From NCBI GenBank assembly GCA_009741485.1, contig CM019238.1, positions 13,231,520 to 13,295,519 on the forward strand: a DNA stretch of 64,000 nucleotides, given 5' to 3'. The translations under genes and the position numbers were made by a program. This DNA is from Malurus cyaneus samueli (Eukaryota; Chordata; Aves; Passeriformes; Maluridae). The number at the start of each line of letters is the position of its first letter. The first letter of the stretch is position 1. The notes under the pieces were generated by a model. That model saw only the letters and a list, made by a program, of their open reading frames with translations. It did not search any database and was not told the DNA's origin. This document shows positions 1 to 11,470 of the stretch, piece after piece.

Positions 1-660
1 GGGGGAATAATCTCTGTGTGCTGTCCTGCACCCCAGTGAGCTGGGGATGAATCCTTGCTGGAGCCCCCCTTAAAAGCATCCCAAAACCCAGACAGGAACA
101 GTCCATATCCAGGCTGAGAAGCCTCTGAAGGAAGAGAAAATGTGTCATCTTTGAGCTTATCCCAATAGGGTGATTCCCAACTCCTGCCTGAGCTGAGGGA
201 GCTGTGGAGGTGGCACTGCTGGGTGCTGCCCCAGATCCAAAGTATCCCAGGAGGGTTCATCCCTCTGAGTCTCTGACATCCCATCTGGGTACTGCCTGTG
301 CAGTGGACGAGCATCCTGGTCTGATTAAACACATTATGGGATCCAAACCCAGCGCTGGAATCCTGGGAGAGCCTGGGAGGGAGTGGCTGGGCAAGGCAAG
401 GAGTCCCCAGCCTGGGAACAGCCCCCAGCCTTCTGCTGCCCAGAAGAAAAGGAAATTAAAATTATCCATTTGAGCTTCTCCAGTGTTTCCTTGTCCCCCA
501 TCCAACGCCCTCTGCACAGAGCTGGGGTGGGAGCAGCAGCCTGGGTGCTCCAAGGAAAAGGAGAGCAGGGGCAGGGTGGGTATGATCAGCTCAGAGCAGG
601 AATTTTTGAGAGGTGACCAAAGACTTTCCAAAGGAATGCTGGAGTCAGGAAATGCTGATT
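1..660. other. Unique GC-rich non-coding sequence
   Basis: The composition is unbiased and moderately GC-rich. The short open frames on both strands overlap one another and show no protein family, and I see no repeat family here. It is probably intergenic or intronic. Confidence 0.5.
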
Positions 661-667
661 CCACACA

Positions 668-920
668 CTAGAAGGGCTTTGTGGAAACATTTATATTTCA
701 TCGACGTGTTTGGTGAATAATTATGAAAACACTGCGAGGTCCAGGGGTCCCAGTTCAGTTTTAGCATTTTCCCTGTGAGCTGAAACATCAGAATCAAACC
801 AAAATGCTCGAAAAAACACTCCAAGCTTTGTGAGTGAGATTTTCTAGAGACAATTCCTTTATTCATTAAATCACAATTTTCCCAGTTTTACATTCAGGTG
901 AAATTTGAAGATTTGAACAC
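668..920. other. AT-rich island, candidate conserved non-coding element
   Basis: The sequence shifts abruptly from GC-rich to AT-rich, with TAAT/ATTA motifs such as 'gaataattatg' and no recognisable repeat. In vertebrates, islands like this inside GC-rich DNA are often conserved enhancers. The assignment rests on composition only. Confidence 0.25.
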
Positions 921-2150
921 CTCCCTCTCCCAGGGATTGAATGAAGAGGTGTCAGAGCTGGTTTCACCTTTGCTGTGAACATGACCCTGAGCCCAGCGAG
1001 ACGTGGGAATGCCAAGGACTTGTGGCCCGGTGTGTTTGAGCAGCAGCAGGGTCAGGGTCCGCAGTGTCACATCCTGCATCGATTGTCCTGTCCCCTTCCT
1101 GGCTCTGTCCCCTCCTCTGCCTTTGACCCTGCTCCTGGCAGGATATTTCTCTGTGCTGGGACAGCAATCCCTGCCCAGCAGGTTGAGGCTGTCCCCATCT
1201 TGGCCCCGTGTCCCAGGCACTGGGGGACATTTGGTGGCCGTCTCCCTGCTGTCACCTGGTGTTCCCGCAGCACTTGGAGCAGCAGCGAGCAGGGCTGGAA
1301 CTTTGGACTTTTCCAATTAGCATTCTGCTCACCTGATGTGAGGTGTGAGCGAGCAGCACCTGGGGGCCCTCCCAGCCTGCCTGAAGAACCATTTCCATCC
1401 TGGCTGGAGTAACTGATGTCCTATTTTCCCTTCATTCACATGCAGGTGGTAGTGGGATGGCGCAGAGCTGTCCCCGCACCCCTCACTGCTGGCCACAGAG
1501 CCCAGACCATGGCACTGGTTTAACTGGAGCTCTGCAGGTTTCCCTGTGCCCCAGTGGCACCCCTAGAGCTCTGTGGGGTGGGTGGTTTTGGGGCCAATCC
1601 CGCAGGGATGAATCCCCAAACCTGCTTTAGCATTCCGCTCAGCCGCACGGAGCAGGAGCTGTCTGCCAGCCCTGCAGGGGGATTGTCTGATCACTGCTGG
1701 TCCTTGTCACAGCCACTGGCAAGGTGTGTGTGTGTGTGTGGCCAATGGGGTGGGCTCTCTAAGGGCTGGGGGACACCAGGGGAGAGGGACCCCACTGCCA
1801 GGACAGCCCCAGCAATGACAGTCCTTGCTCTCCTCCGGCTACTGGGACAGACTGGGGCGTTCCCCACACCCGAGGACAGAGGCAGGAACTGCTGGTGGCG
1901 TGTCCCACCAACTCTGTGGGTCAGGTCATCCCCTGCAAAGTCCCCTTGGGCTCTCCAAGCTTCTCCCAGCATGTTCCTTTACCCTGGACCAGCACGGTGC
2001 TGCCCACAGCACAGACCCCAGCCAGGGATGAGCCATAGCGAGGGCAGGACAAGGTCCCTGAGACCCTTCCCCTCTGTCTGAGGGGTGTGTTGGGATTGAA
2101 AGAGTGGATGAGGCCAGGTGGGAAAGGGCTGCTCCAGGGGCATGGACCCA
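921..2150. other. Unique GC-rich non-coding sequence
   Basis: Both strands carry overlapping open frames of 60-175 codons, none resembling a known family. This is usual for stop-poor GC-rich DNA. The only simple repeat is a short (TG)n run at 1723-1740. No convincing splice-flanked exon was seen. Confidence 0.5.
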
Positions 2151-2200
2151 TGGATGATCTTCAGGATGATCCTTTCAACCCAAACTGTCCCATGATTCTA
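2151..2200 (+). mobile_element. CR1 LINE 3'-end remnant
   Basis: The stretch reads 'tggatgatcttcaggatgatc...caacccaaactgtcccatgattcta', a diverged form of the CR1 3' terminus (guide sequence, then the 'accattctatgattcta' end). Only the last ~50 bases are recognisable. Confidence 0.7.
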
Positions 2201-3000
2201 CAACAGCTCAATGGATCAGTGACACAAGACAGGGACACCGGTGACACTGGCAGCCCCACAGCAGCACCTCAGAGAAGGCAGGGAGGAACACAAGGACAAG
2301 CAGGGGGGATGTTGCAGGGTCCCTGTGCCACCCCCAACCCCTTCCCTAGAGAAATGTTTGGCCATGAGCTTTATTTCTGCTTGATCCCTGTCTGTGTGCA
2401 GGTCCTGGGGCTGGCTTGGCACTGGGCAGGTCTGTGTGTGCCTGGACTGGCCATGGCAGGATCTGGGCAGGTCCCTGTGAGCCCAGGACTGGCCATGGCA
2501 GGTCCAGCAGCCCCAGGCTCATCCTGCTGCCTCTTGCACAGCTCTGAGTCACAGCCAGTGGTGGAGCAGGAAAAGCAAGGCTCGTGTTGAGTGAAAACAA
2601 AGGGAAAAAGCTTTTCCAGCTGCTGGGGAAGAGAGGTGTTTGCTCCCAAGGGGTTTTTGTTTGGACATGGAGCAAAGTGTGTCTGCCATGGGGTGCAGCC
2701 ATGTCCTGACATGATTTTCCAGGTTTTTCTCCTTCTCCCAGCGCTTGGCAGGCAGAGGGTCTCCCTCAGATCCACCCCCTCATGCCTGTGCCACAGCAGA
2801 CCAAAGGAAGGCACCCCCAGCTCACCCTCCTCCTCCCTATCCCAACCCAGGGATCATAAATGAGATTCCCAGGAGGGAGGAAAATGGAATCAGAGCCCTG
2901 AGACTCCTGGGCACCTCCTGCCACAGCTTCAGAGCATCCCAGAAACACGGTCTGCATTCCCTCTGAACTTGCTGCAGCTTCTCGGGGCTCTCCTGGGAGC
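2201..3000. other. Unique non-coding sequence with a small local duplication
   Basis: A 15-base block 'actggccatggcagg' occurs at 2445 and again at 2488, giving a two-copy repeat of 43-base period. Otherwise I see only short overlapping open frames without family resemblance. Confidence 0.45.
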
Positions 3001-3110
3001 ATGAGTTTATTTGCTGTAATTTCATTTTGGGGTGGTTTTTAAGTAATTAAGAGACGATGGAAGAAAAGGCATAAAATTAAAGGAAAGATTACTGGGGCTG
3101 AGGGAATTCC
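3001..3110. other. AT-rich island, candidate conserved element
   Basis: A short AT-rich block with 'aagtaattaag' and 'cataaaattaaagg' stands inside GC-rich flanks. No repeat family was recognised. Regulatory function is inference only. Confidence 0.2.
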
Positions 3111-3285
3111 CCAGAGTGAACACAGCTCAGTGCAATGGGTTTAAAACCTTCTCCAAGCACGAGTGGCTCTGCAGAACCAGGGGTGAAGAGTTTGTCTGAG
3201 GCACAAGGCATTGCCAGAGCTCCATGTTCCTCCTTTCCAATGGGAAAGGCAGCAAATCCTGCCTGAAGGAAAGATTCCAGGACCT

Positions 3286-3496
3286 GGAATGGGAGCTGGG
3301 GAATGGGGATGGGAGCTGAGGAATGGGATGGGAGTGAGGAACGGGGATGGGAGCTGAGGAGCAGGGATGGGAGTGAGGAATGGGGATGGGAGCTGAGGAG
3401 CAGGGATGGGAGTGAGGAGAAGGGATGGGAGTGAGGAGAAGGGATGGGAGCTGAGGAATGGAATGGGAGCTGAGGAACGGGGATGGGAGCTGAGGC
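3286..3496. repeat. G-rich minisatellite, unit ~18-20 bp
   Basis: About 11 degenerate copies of 'gggatgggagctgaggaa' with variants such as 'gagtgaggag' follow each other. The plus strand is almost pure purine plus T. On the minus strand the array keeps a frame open (HSHPCSSAPIPIP-like), which explains the open frames there. Confidence 0.9.
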
Positions 3497-5500
3497 AGCA
3501 ATCCTGGTGGGCAGAAGGTCACTGTGCACAGTGAGGTTGGTTGCTCCGGTGGAATTCAGCAGACCTACCCGGGAACAGGGAAGTCTCCCCGCTTGGCCGA
3601 GTGTCTGGGATGTGCCTTGATGGAAATCAGTGCCAGGATGGCTCAGACAAGCTGTGCTGGGGTCACTGCACAGTCCGGGGCAGTCCCTTGCTCAAGGCTG
3701 AGTGCTGAGGAAGCACAAGTCCCTGGCTGAGCTCCAGGAGCAGATAAGCTCTTTGGTTATAGGATAACCGGATTAACCAGGCTGTGTGGGGACAACAGCT
3801 CCCAGCTGTTCCTCCAGAGCTGTGGGGCTGCTCTGCCCCTTGGCCTGCTGTGATAAAGCAGCAGGTTCACCCAGAGCAAAGGGAAGGAGGTTGCAGTGTC
3901 AGGAGCAGCACAGGCACCCGAGGTCCCGGCTGACACCTTTGGTGACAGATCCCAGAGATGTGGTGTGGGTACATGAACCTTCCCATGCCATGCCATCCCC
4001 TCTCCCTGTCCCTGCTGAGCTGCTGGGATCTCATGGAGCTCCTGAGGCCCCTGAGGCTGTTCCACCCTTTGGCAGCCCCAGCCAGCAGCAGTGCAGGTGG
4101 GAGGGTGCAGTGAAGCATCCACAGCCACGCTGATGTTAATTCAGCTCTAACCCCAGCCTTCCTCCCTTCCTTCTCCTCCTCCTGCTCAGTCCCCCTGCTC
4201 TGACCTCAGTCACCAGCTTTCCCAGGCTTTGTCCCACCTCAGAGCTGTCCCAGCCTTTGCAGTGGGAGCTGCCACTTCTCCCTGGAGGAAGCACAGGGCT
4301 GGCAATTGGTGGCCCAATTGACGCAGTTTGTTTCTCTGCTGGCCCTGGATAAAGCACCAAATGCCTTTGACTCAGCTCATCCCAAATCCTGGAAGCAGCA
4401 CAACAGACTGGACATGACTGACAAGTTAATGCTTGGAGCCTGCACCATTCAGGGGAGTTACCTGAAGGGCAAGGTTGGGAAAAGCCTTTCCTGACTCACA
4501 ACAAGTGAATCTGGGACGAGGAGGGCACCCAAAACTTCCTCCAGCCATAGCAGCTTCCCTGGGATTAGCTGGAGAAGGGAGAGCCTGCTCACCCCGGGGA
4601 TGAACATCTCATTTGCTAAATTAAAGGACTAAGCAAGAAACCCATGTTTTGGGGTGCAGTTTCTCCCTTGGCTGTAGGTGGTGCTTCCCCTGCTCATTCT
4701 CTGTGCCCAGGGAGAGCTGGGATGTTCTCCCAGCTCCCAGCTCCAGGAACATGGAGCTGCTGATCCCTCCTGCAGAGAGGAAGGGCTGAAGGTTTTCTCC
4801 TTCCCTGGGAAGAGGAGCATCATACACACTCCCAAGACAGGATCCAGACAGCACAATTCCACCTCCTCTTGACATCCACACCTGGGCATCCACCAGGATC
4901 TTCCCTGGGAGCCTCTTTTTCCAGGCCATCCCTGTCCCCACTGGTTTTACCAAGAAGTTTTTGGAGGGTGGATTTAAATGAGGCTGATTTCAAACCTGGG
5001 CTCAAACCCACAGCCAGATCCTTTCCTCCAAAGGGGCAGTAACTTTTTCACGCTCCTTCAGAGCTCTTCCAGAGGACATGGCAGCTGTGTGTCCATCCTC
5101 CTGCCCCAGGCTTTTGGATATCCTTCATTCCAGTGGATTTATACTCCAGATCTCCCTATTGCTCCAGGCTCGCTGCATCCAGGACTCAACCGGTTTGCCC
5201 TAAATTTGGCTTTGACAGCGGAGCAATCCCTCACTCCACGGGAGACGCTGCCATGTGGAAAACAGGCATTTCCATCCTCCAGACCACGGGCTGCAGAGGA
5301 ACGGGCTCCTGGAGATGGAAGAGGTGTGATGGAATGGGCAGAGACACAATGCTGGCTCGGCTGCTCCCTGCCCCATCACGTCCTGCTCGGTTTTCCCGGC
5401 GGGTTCAGCCTCCCGGGGTGTTTTCCTCGCACCGGAGCCGTCTCCGCTTTCCCCACAACACGAACTGAGGCGACCACACAAACCAGAGGCTGCTAGTGGG
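3497..5500. other. Unique GC-rich non-coding sequence
   Basis: No interspersed repeat was recognised. Near 3750-3785 there is a small cluster of GATA-like motifs ('cagataagc', 'ataggataaccggatt'). CpG density rises at 5380-5520, just before the AT-rich island. Open frames overlap on both strands and look accidental. Confidence 0.45.
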
Positions 5501-5870
5501 AGCGGCTCCGAGTGCGCCGGGCAAATCTGATCCTGCCAGATTAGGGAAGGCTTTAACGAGGCTTTGAGCCCTCTCCCGGCTCTGGGGTTTATGCATGGCC
5601 ACGGTCACCGCTCCGAGAGTGCCACCGCCATCCATCAGCCCCAGAGCCTGGCACCCGGCCAGGCACCGGGAATTTTGTGCTGAGTGATATCAGAAGCCGA
5701 AACGAGCCCCACATACTTTGGGTAATTCCCAGAGGCCGTAAAACACCTCGGCCGTCTCCCATCCAACATTTATGTGTTTGGCATTAAACTTCCCCAAATT
5801 AGTGCTAAGTGCATTAAAGTTGTAAAACTACCCGGAGTAAAACCCCATTAAATACTCAAACGGGCGGATG
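5500..5870. promoter_or_regulatory. Candidate conserved non-coding element
   Basis: The sequence falls from a CpG-rich edge into an AT-rich core with 'gggtttatgcatgg' (octamer-like ATGCAT), 'gcattaaact', 'aaattagtgctaagtgcattaaag' and 'ccattaaatactc'. It contains no repeat or credible open frame. The motif density is suggestive of an enhancer, but conservation was not tested. Confidence 0.3.
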
Positions 5871-6640
5871 CGGTGCACCCCCAAACCCCTGGAATTCGGG
5901 TTGAAATCCAGGAGCCCCGTGACTCTCAGGGCTTGTGCCGGGAATGCTGTGGTGGAAGGGATGAGCCATCCCACCACCAGCTCCCGGAGCAGCTCTTTCC
6001 CAACAGGGGATTCCTTTGAGACGTCAGACGTTGCAACTCTATTAATACTCGCCGGAGCATCGGATGCAGACAAGACAGGCCGGGGGGACAGGAGGGGAGG
6101 AGGGAGGAAACATCCAGGCTTGGATTGGTGTCCCAGTGTCCCTGGCATGTCCGGGGACAGCGGGGTGGCAGAGAGCCCCAGGGGCTGAGGGCTGGCCCGA
6201 GATCTGCTATTGTTGAGCCACAGGAACCTCGGTCCTGCCCCATCTGCTCGGGATGGAGCGGCTGCCACATTCCAGGAGGAGCCCAGAGGGCTGCCAACAT
6301 TTTGGCAGGAAGTTTTGCACAGACCCTCTGCCCCCAGCTCGGGTTGGAGCCCCCCCAAGCAAGGCTGGGGGACCAGGGAGACCCAAACCACAATTCCCAG
6401 AGTTCCCCAAACCCTCCAGGCATTCCCTGTCCCCCAAACCCTGTGCCAGCCCCAAACTCTGTGTGCCACCGGGAAGCTGGCACGGAGCCTGTGCTATTCA
6501 TTCCATCCCATCTCCTCTGGCAGCCCTGTGTGTGTTTGGTGTTTACATCCCGGGATCCTGGATACTGCCGACCACACTCACGGTGCTTCCCGTCACCGGC
6601 TGACATCTTCCTCCTGATGCTGCTTCCACGGGCAGGAAAT
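5871..6640. other. Unique GC-rich non-coding sequence
   Basis: A 464-codon frame on the minus strand (5926-7320) and several plus-strand frames cross this stretch, but all lack family resemblance and part of the minus frame depends on the 19-bp repeat next to it. I treat the region as non-coding. Confidence 0.45.
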
Positions 6641-6746
6641 GGATCCCTCCTGGATCCTGCAATTCCTCCTGGATCCCCCAATCCCTCCTGGATCCTGCAA
6701 TTCCTCCTGGATTCCCCAATCCCTTCTGGATCTTGCAATCCCTCCT
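6641..6746. repeat. 19-bp minisatellite arranged as 38-bp dimers
   Basis: About 5.5 copies of a 19-base unit alternate between 'tggatcctgcaattcctcc' and 'tggatcccccaatccctcc', so the true period is close to 38 bp. The minus-strand reading DPGGIAGSRRDWGIQEELQ comes from this array and is not a protein domain. Confidence 0.9.
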
Positions 6747-7291
6747 GTGCCAGACTGTCCACGTGAGCCAGAGATGGCAAGGACACAGCACCAGGTCTGG
6801 GAAGACAAATATCCCACAGAATGCCTGCAGAAGGAGTGGTGGAAAGGGAAGGCAGGGAAATTGCCCTGATTGCCCCTGGTGAAACCAGCTCAGCACGGGC
6901 AGGAGCTGCCCGTGGAGCAAGGCAAGGTGATATCCTTGTGTTTGCTTTTCCCACGTGTTCCCAGAAAGGTGAGGATCTCTTTCCAGCTTGCTCCTGGCTG
7001 ACGTGATCCAGGAATTGTGCAAACAGCCATAAAATCCCACAATCTGAGAAGGAAATAGCTCTGCCTCCCTGGTGACTTTTCCTTAGGGAGGGAATTATCA
7101 GCTTGGCCTCCAGCTGAAGGAAAACAGTACAAGGGTCAGGGACAGACATTTGGCTCCTTCGATCCAAGTCAAACTCCAAAGGTTCTGTCCCGTTCCTTCT
7201 GCTGTGCTCCTGCCTCCCCTGCACATTCCACACCTCCCACTGTTTCCAGAGGCCCACACAGAGATCAGCTTGGTAAAGAGGCTTCCCAATT

Positions 7292-7330
7292 TCATCCCAT
7301 CCCATCCCATCCCATCCCATCCCATCCCAC
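7292..7330. repeat. (CCCAT)n pentanucleotide microsatellite
   Basis: Eight nearly perfect tandem copies of CCCAT. The minus strand reads (ATGGG)n, with GGG runs separated by two bases. Confidence 0.97.
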
Positions 7331-8154
7331 CCCCTTTCCTGTTACCATTTTCCATCCTGGACCTTGTCTCCCTTGTCCTGTTCCAGAGGCAGGAGTAGGA
7401 TGCAGGGCCAGGTCCGTGCAGGTTCTTGGCCATTACATCCCATTCCTGCTCTCCAAGGTACCTGTCCAGATTCATTATTTGTCCCTTCCCAATGCTTTGG
7501 AAACCTTCCCAAGATGTACTTACAGAATTACTGCTCCTGCTCTGAAGAGGAAAGCCAAATCCTTGTTTTAATTCCTTCCCGTTAACATCTGAAAGGGGGA
7601 TTATCCTCCCCACAAAGGGCCAGGGTTTGGGTAATGCTGTTTTCACTTGTTTAAAAGTGAAATTTTACAAAGTTTTTCCCTCCCTGTGTCACCTCCTCCA
7701 GTTCTTTCCATCCCTCCATCCATCTCTGGGCACACAGAAAGTCCTGGGGTGGGTGTGGAATGGAGGGAGTTGCCACAGCTGATCCAAAGAGAATTCCAGC
7801 ATCAATCAAGGAGAAGAATTCATCAAATCCTCAGGTCAGGTTTGGAGAACTGAGCCCAGAAAGGATTTGTGGTGCCCTCACTCCTTCAGTGCCAATTCCA
7901 GCAGTGCAGACAGGATCCAGCTTTCATCCAGGCATGACAAAGATGGGAGCACATCAAGAATGGATTTCCCCACAGGCAGCAACAGCTGCACTCCAATCAA
8001 CAATCAACTCCAGGATGCGAAAAATAGGGGGGAAACAGGAACAAAATTCCAGCTCTGAAAAGCTTCCAGCACGTTGGAGTGGCTGCCGACATCTCCCACC
8101 CTGGATCCCTCCATCCCTCTGGCACCAAGCACGGAGCCTCCAAAGCTTCCTGAT
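7331..8154. other. Unique non-coding sequence
   Basis: Mixed composition with no repeat family, array or plausible exon recognised. Confidence 0.45.
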
Positions 8155-8610
8155 CAACGGTGTTGTTCTTTTTGAGCAGCCACGCTATTTATAAATGTTT
8201 GGTAAAATATTTATGTTAGGAGCCACTTTGCCTTGCTGCCTTAAAAAATTAATACGACATTAACTGGGCTCTGAACATTTTGGGTTTTCAAAATCAAACT
8301 GAAAATTAAACAGTCTTTGGATCTGGGGTGGGAGCAGCATGGCAGCAGGAGGATTTATCACATGGAAAAGCAACGGGGCCACCACTTCTCTGCCAAAGCC
8401 ATCTGAATTCAGGGATATTTTTACGCCTTGAGTAAATATTCCCCTTTTATTTTTTTGGAGCAGTTTAAAAAAAAGAATAATAATAAAACCTGGTCGTTAA
8501 GGACAATCAAAGCCAAGCTGAAGATGTTGATGTCATACTTAAAAAATACAGGAGGCTTCAAGATAAACTTTTACATTGGTCAAATATAGAAACTAATTAG
8601 ACTTCCCTAG
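8155..8610. promoter_or_regulatory. Candidate conserved non-coding element
   Basis: A 450-base AT-rich island holds a match to the MEF2 consensus YTA(A/T)4TAR ('ctatttataa', 8185-8194), a forkhead-like 'gtaaaatatttatg', several 'aattaa' sites and a CRE-like 'tgatgtcat' at 8528. No interspersed repeat is recognisable. It is one of the better enhancer candidates here, by composition and motif density only. Confidence 0.35.
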
Positions 8611-9814
8611 CCCCTACAAGGATTTCTCTGGAAGGTCCCTCTGGTTTTGTCCTCTTTAAAGAACTGCTGATGCTTCATGGAAAATACAGATAAACAATTT
8701 GTTCTCAGCCCAGCCTGGCTCTTCCCTCTTCCCTCTTTCTCTCTCTTTTATCCTCCCCTACTGAGCCCGATGATAGAAGCAGAGGCCAAACTCATTTTTG
8801 GTGGGGTTGCACTTTGGGAGTCGTTTCCAAGACTGTCCCACCACAACCATTCCCGAGCAGCTCCTCCATGTCCTCCTTCACCACCATCCCCAGGCTAGGG
8901 AGTGCCAGCAGCAATTTGTAAAACCCTAGGAAAAAAAGTGCTTTTTGGTCTGTTTTCCAGGCCCTTTCCAAGCCCTGAGAGTGTGGTGGTGCCAGAGGTC
9001 CATGGGCAGGTGGAGAAAGGGCAGAGTCAGAGGAGGAAGAGGAGGAGGAGGCTCTTGGCTGGTTCCCTCCTGCCCTGGAGGCAAATCTTTCCCTTCAAGA
9101 TGGGACACGCCAGAACCTGCAATAAATCCTGGAATTGGCTTTCCCAAAAGAGTCAGGAAGGGTGAGTGAGGAGACAGAGCTCTTCCTTTGGGGGTGAATA
9201 TCCAGTTGAGTAACCCTGGCTTGAGCAACCCTAATTAAGCTCTTCCATCAATGCGAGCTGAGTCACCAGGAGAGCAGCAGCTTGAATTTTCAGGAATAAC
9301 CTGGGATTTGGGAGCCCAGCTGGATGATGGCACTTAGAAAACAATCAATGTTGTGTGCTTGTCTTCCTGACCTCAAGAGGCTGGGAAAGTTCTTGGGATG
9401 GGCACCCCAAAGAGCCCCTCTGCTTTCGACTGGCGGGGAAACGCTCACGGCGAATCCAAGGAATGTTCTCATGGAGCAATTGTGCAAGAGCAGGCTTGTC
9501 CAGTCGCTGTTGGCCCTGCCCATGGTTATAAAGCCAGGGGTGAAAGGGCTGGGATGGGGAAAAGGGGGAATCAGAAACCTCAGGGAACACCACGGAGGAG
9601 AAAGGCTGCCCCGAGTATCAGGGATCAGCTGAACCACCATGGGAACCAATTCCACGGAGAGAAAGGACAGAACGGAGAAGGTCGGGGTGGATTGTCATTC
9701 CATGGATGTGCTGAGGTCAAGGACAGGGAAAAACAAGCCCGAGCAAGGCGTGGCGGTGGGGAAGGAATCACCAGGCTCCCCTACTCCTCACATTCCTTGA
9801 ATAGCTAAAATAAC
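8611..9814. other. Unique non-coding sequence
   Basis: There is a purine-rich patch at 9030-9055 ('gaggaggaagaggaggagg'). Overlapping frames of 70-136 codons have no family resemblance. Confidence 0.45.
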
Positions 9815-9960
9815 ACCAACCAAATCCAAACTCAGCTGAAGACACTGATGTCATCCTCGGAAAGATTTTCCAGACCTGCATTTTTTATCCTAATAAAATA
9901 AAGGCAGCGATTAATTAAATCCCAGCAGGCCATAAAAGGCATTTCTGTGGCCGGCGTGTC
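9815..9960. promoter_or_regulatory. Candidate conserved non-coding element
   Basis: A short AT-rich island with 'gcgattaattaaatcc' and 'ccataaaaggc', plus a 24-base motif at 9835 resembling the one at 8517. It is not a recognised repeat. Function is inference. Confidence 0.3.
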
Positions 9961-10126
9961 TGGAGGCCATGGGGTTGGTGTGCAATGGTAGTGACACACG
10001 GAGAGGGAACAGGATATTCCTGAAGGAGAAAGGAGGTCACAGAGCTGCGGAAGGGCGAGCTCTGGGAAAGGAGGTGAGAAACGCAGCGATGGCTGTGTCA
10101 CACAGGAGGAGGGGAGCAAAGCATTG

Positions 10127-10475
10127 TGGAATCATGGAATCATTCAGGTGGGAAAATTCCTCTGAAACCGAGTCCAACTATTCCCACAGCACTGCCCAGG
10201 CCGCCATTAACCCATGTACCCAAATGTCACATCCAGATGTTTTTTGGACACTGCCAGGGATGGTGATTCCATCGCTGCCCTGTTACAGGACTGGACCACC
10301 CTTTCCACAAAGAAATTTCCTGATATCCAATGTAAACCTCCCCTGGCATAGCTTGAGGCCGTTTCCTCTCCTCCTGTCCCTGTTTCCTGGGAACAGATTC
10401 CCACCCTCTCCTCCCAGGGAGTAGTGCAGAATGAGAGGGTCCCTCCTGAGCCTCCTTTATCCAGGCTGGAACCCA
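10127..10475 (-). mobile_element. CR1 LINE 3' fragment (minus orientation)
   Basis: Read on the plus strand it runs in the order expected for a reversed CR1 3' end: 'tggaatcatggaatcattcagg', a 'gagtccaacta' block, 'ccagggatggtgattcc', 'gatatccaatgtaaacctcccctggc', 'cttgaggccgtttcctct', then 'tgagcctcctttatccaggctg'. About 350 bases are preserved, making it one of the longest copies here. It is 5'-truncated and non-functional. Confidence 0.95.
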
Positions 10476-10799
10476 CCGAGAGAGAGACACTGAAACCCCA
10501 AATTGAGCAGGGAGAAAAACAGCAAAGGACACTTCCCACTCCATGTGTGCAAAACCAGGGAGGCAGCCAAGGTGTCCCCTCATGTCACCTTTCCAACCAC
10601 CCCAACCCTGATCAAGGCTGGGACAAGATCTGAAGGGTTGGGCCACCCAAGGAGGACGTGCTGGGGCCACCACCAGTGCAAGGACCTGTGGCATCCCCAC
10701 GAGGGTGGCTCTGGTCACACAGAGGCCCCAGATGTCCCCACACCTGCCCTCCAGCCTGGCAGAGGAGCAGCTCCGTGGGTCCAGCAGAGCAGAGGAGCC
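10476..10799. other. Unique GC-rich non-coding sequence
   Basis: No repeat or credible coding segment was recognised between the CR1 copy and the following candidate element. Confidence 0.45.
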
Positions 10800-11050
10800 C
10801 GCGCCGAAATTGCCTCATTGACTCCATTGTTCAGCTGACTCCGTTGAAAATGGAGCATGTAATTGTTTCCCCGTATAGAGTCGAACACCATTAAACGTTG
10901 GGCTGAAGCTTTGCCATCCAGCAAATATTCCAGCTGGCTGGCGATCCTCTGGGATTGGCTCTGTGTCGCCATGGTTACAGACTGGCCACAGCTTTATTCC
11001 TACGGTTAATTAAAAAGCCCCTTTTCCGACGTGCCCGGGGCTTCGTTGGC
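10800..11050. promoter_or_regulatory. Candidate regulatory element with CCAAT and X-box-like sites
   Basis: A reversed CCAAT box ('attgg', 10954-10958) lies seven bases upstream of 'gtcgccatggttac' (10965-10978), which resembles the RFX X-box (GTNRCC...RGYAAC) with mismatches in the right half. An AT-rich homeodomain-type stretch 'cggttaattaaaaag' follows. The pairing resembles RFX/NF-Y promoter modules, but no transcript start can be assigned. Confidence 0.3.
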
Positions 11051-11470
11051 ACGTTGGCTCTTCTGGTGTCCATCCATGGATTCTGCGGTCCTAGGAAGGC
11101 ACCAGACACCCACAGAGAGCTGCCAGGGATGGACATCCCATCCACAGGGATGTGGGCTTTCCAAGGGAATTCGGGAGTTGTAAATGAAAGGTTTGTAAAC
11201 TCAGGTAAGGGGTTGCATTGTCTGTCCTGTCTGCTTGTCCATCTCTCGTGCTTCAGACAGAGCTTGTCCTTGAACGGGGCGAGAGCTGTTCCCAGAGGAT
11301 GGGAATTAAGGGAGAAAGTGGCTCTTAAGGACCTTTGTGCCCTCAGAAAGCTGAAGTGGAAGCACAGCCCAGCTGCCAGGAGGGATTTGTGGCATCCTCA
11401 GGCACCTTTTGGCAGCAGAGTTGTGAGGCCACCCTTGCCAGCATGGAGAGGAGGCCAGGGAGAGTCTGGA
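11051..11470. other. Unique non-coding sequence
   Basis: A plus-strand frame at 10955-11680 (241 codons) crosses this stretch and ends inside a reversed CR1 fragment, so it is not a gene. No other feature was seen. Confidence 0.5.

Noticed and set aside
3089..3529. Ser/Pro-rich minus frame
   Set aside because: Translation of the 18-20-bp minisatellite, open in two frames at once.
5926..7320. 464-codon minus frame
   Set aside because: Partly built from the 19-bp and CCCAT repeats, no family resemblance, and overlapped by plus-strand frames of similar quality.
10873..10890. tRNA B-box-like 'gagtcgaacacc' (reverse strand)
   Set aside because: No cloverleaf, A box or acceptor stem could be found around it.
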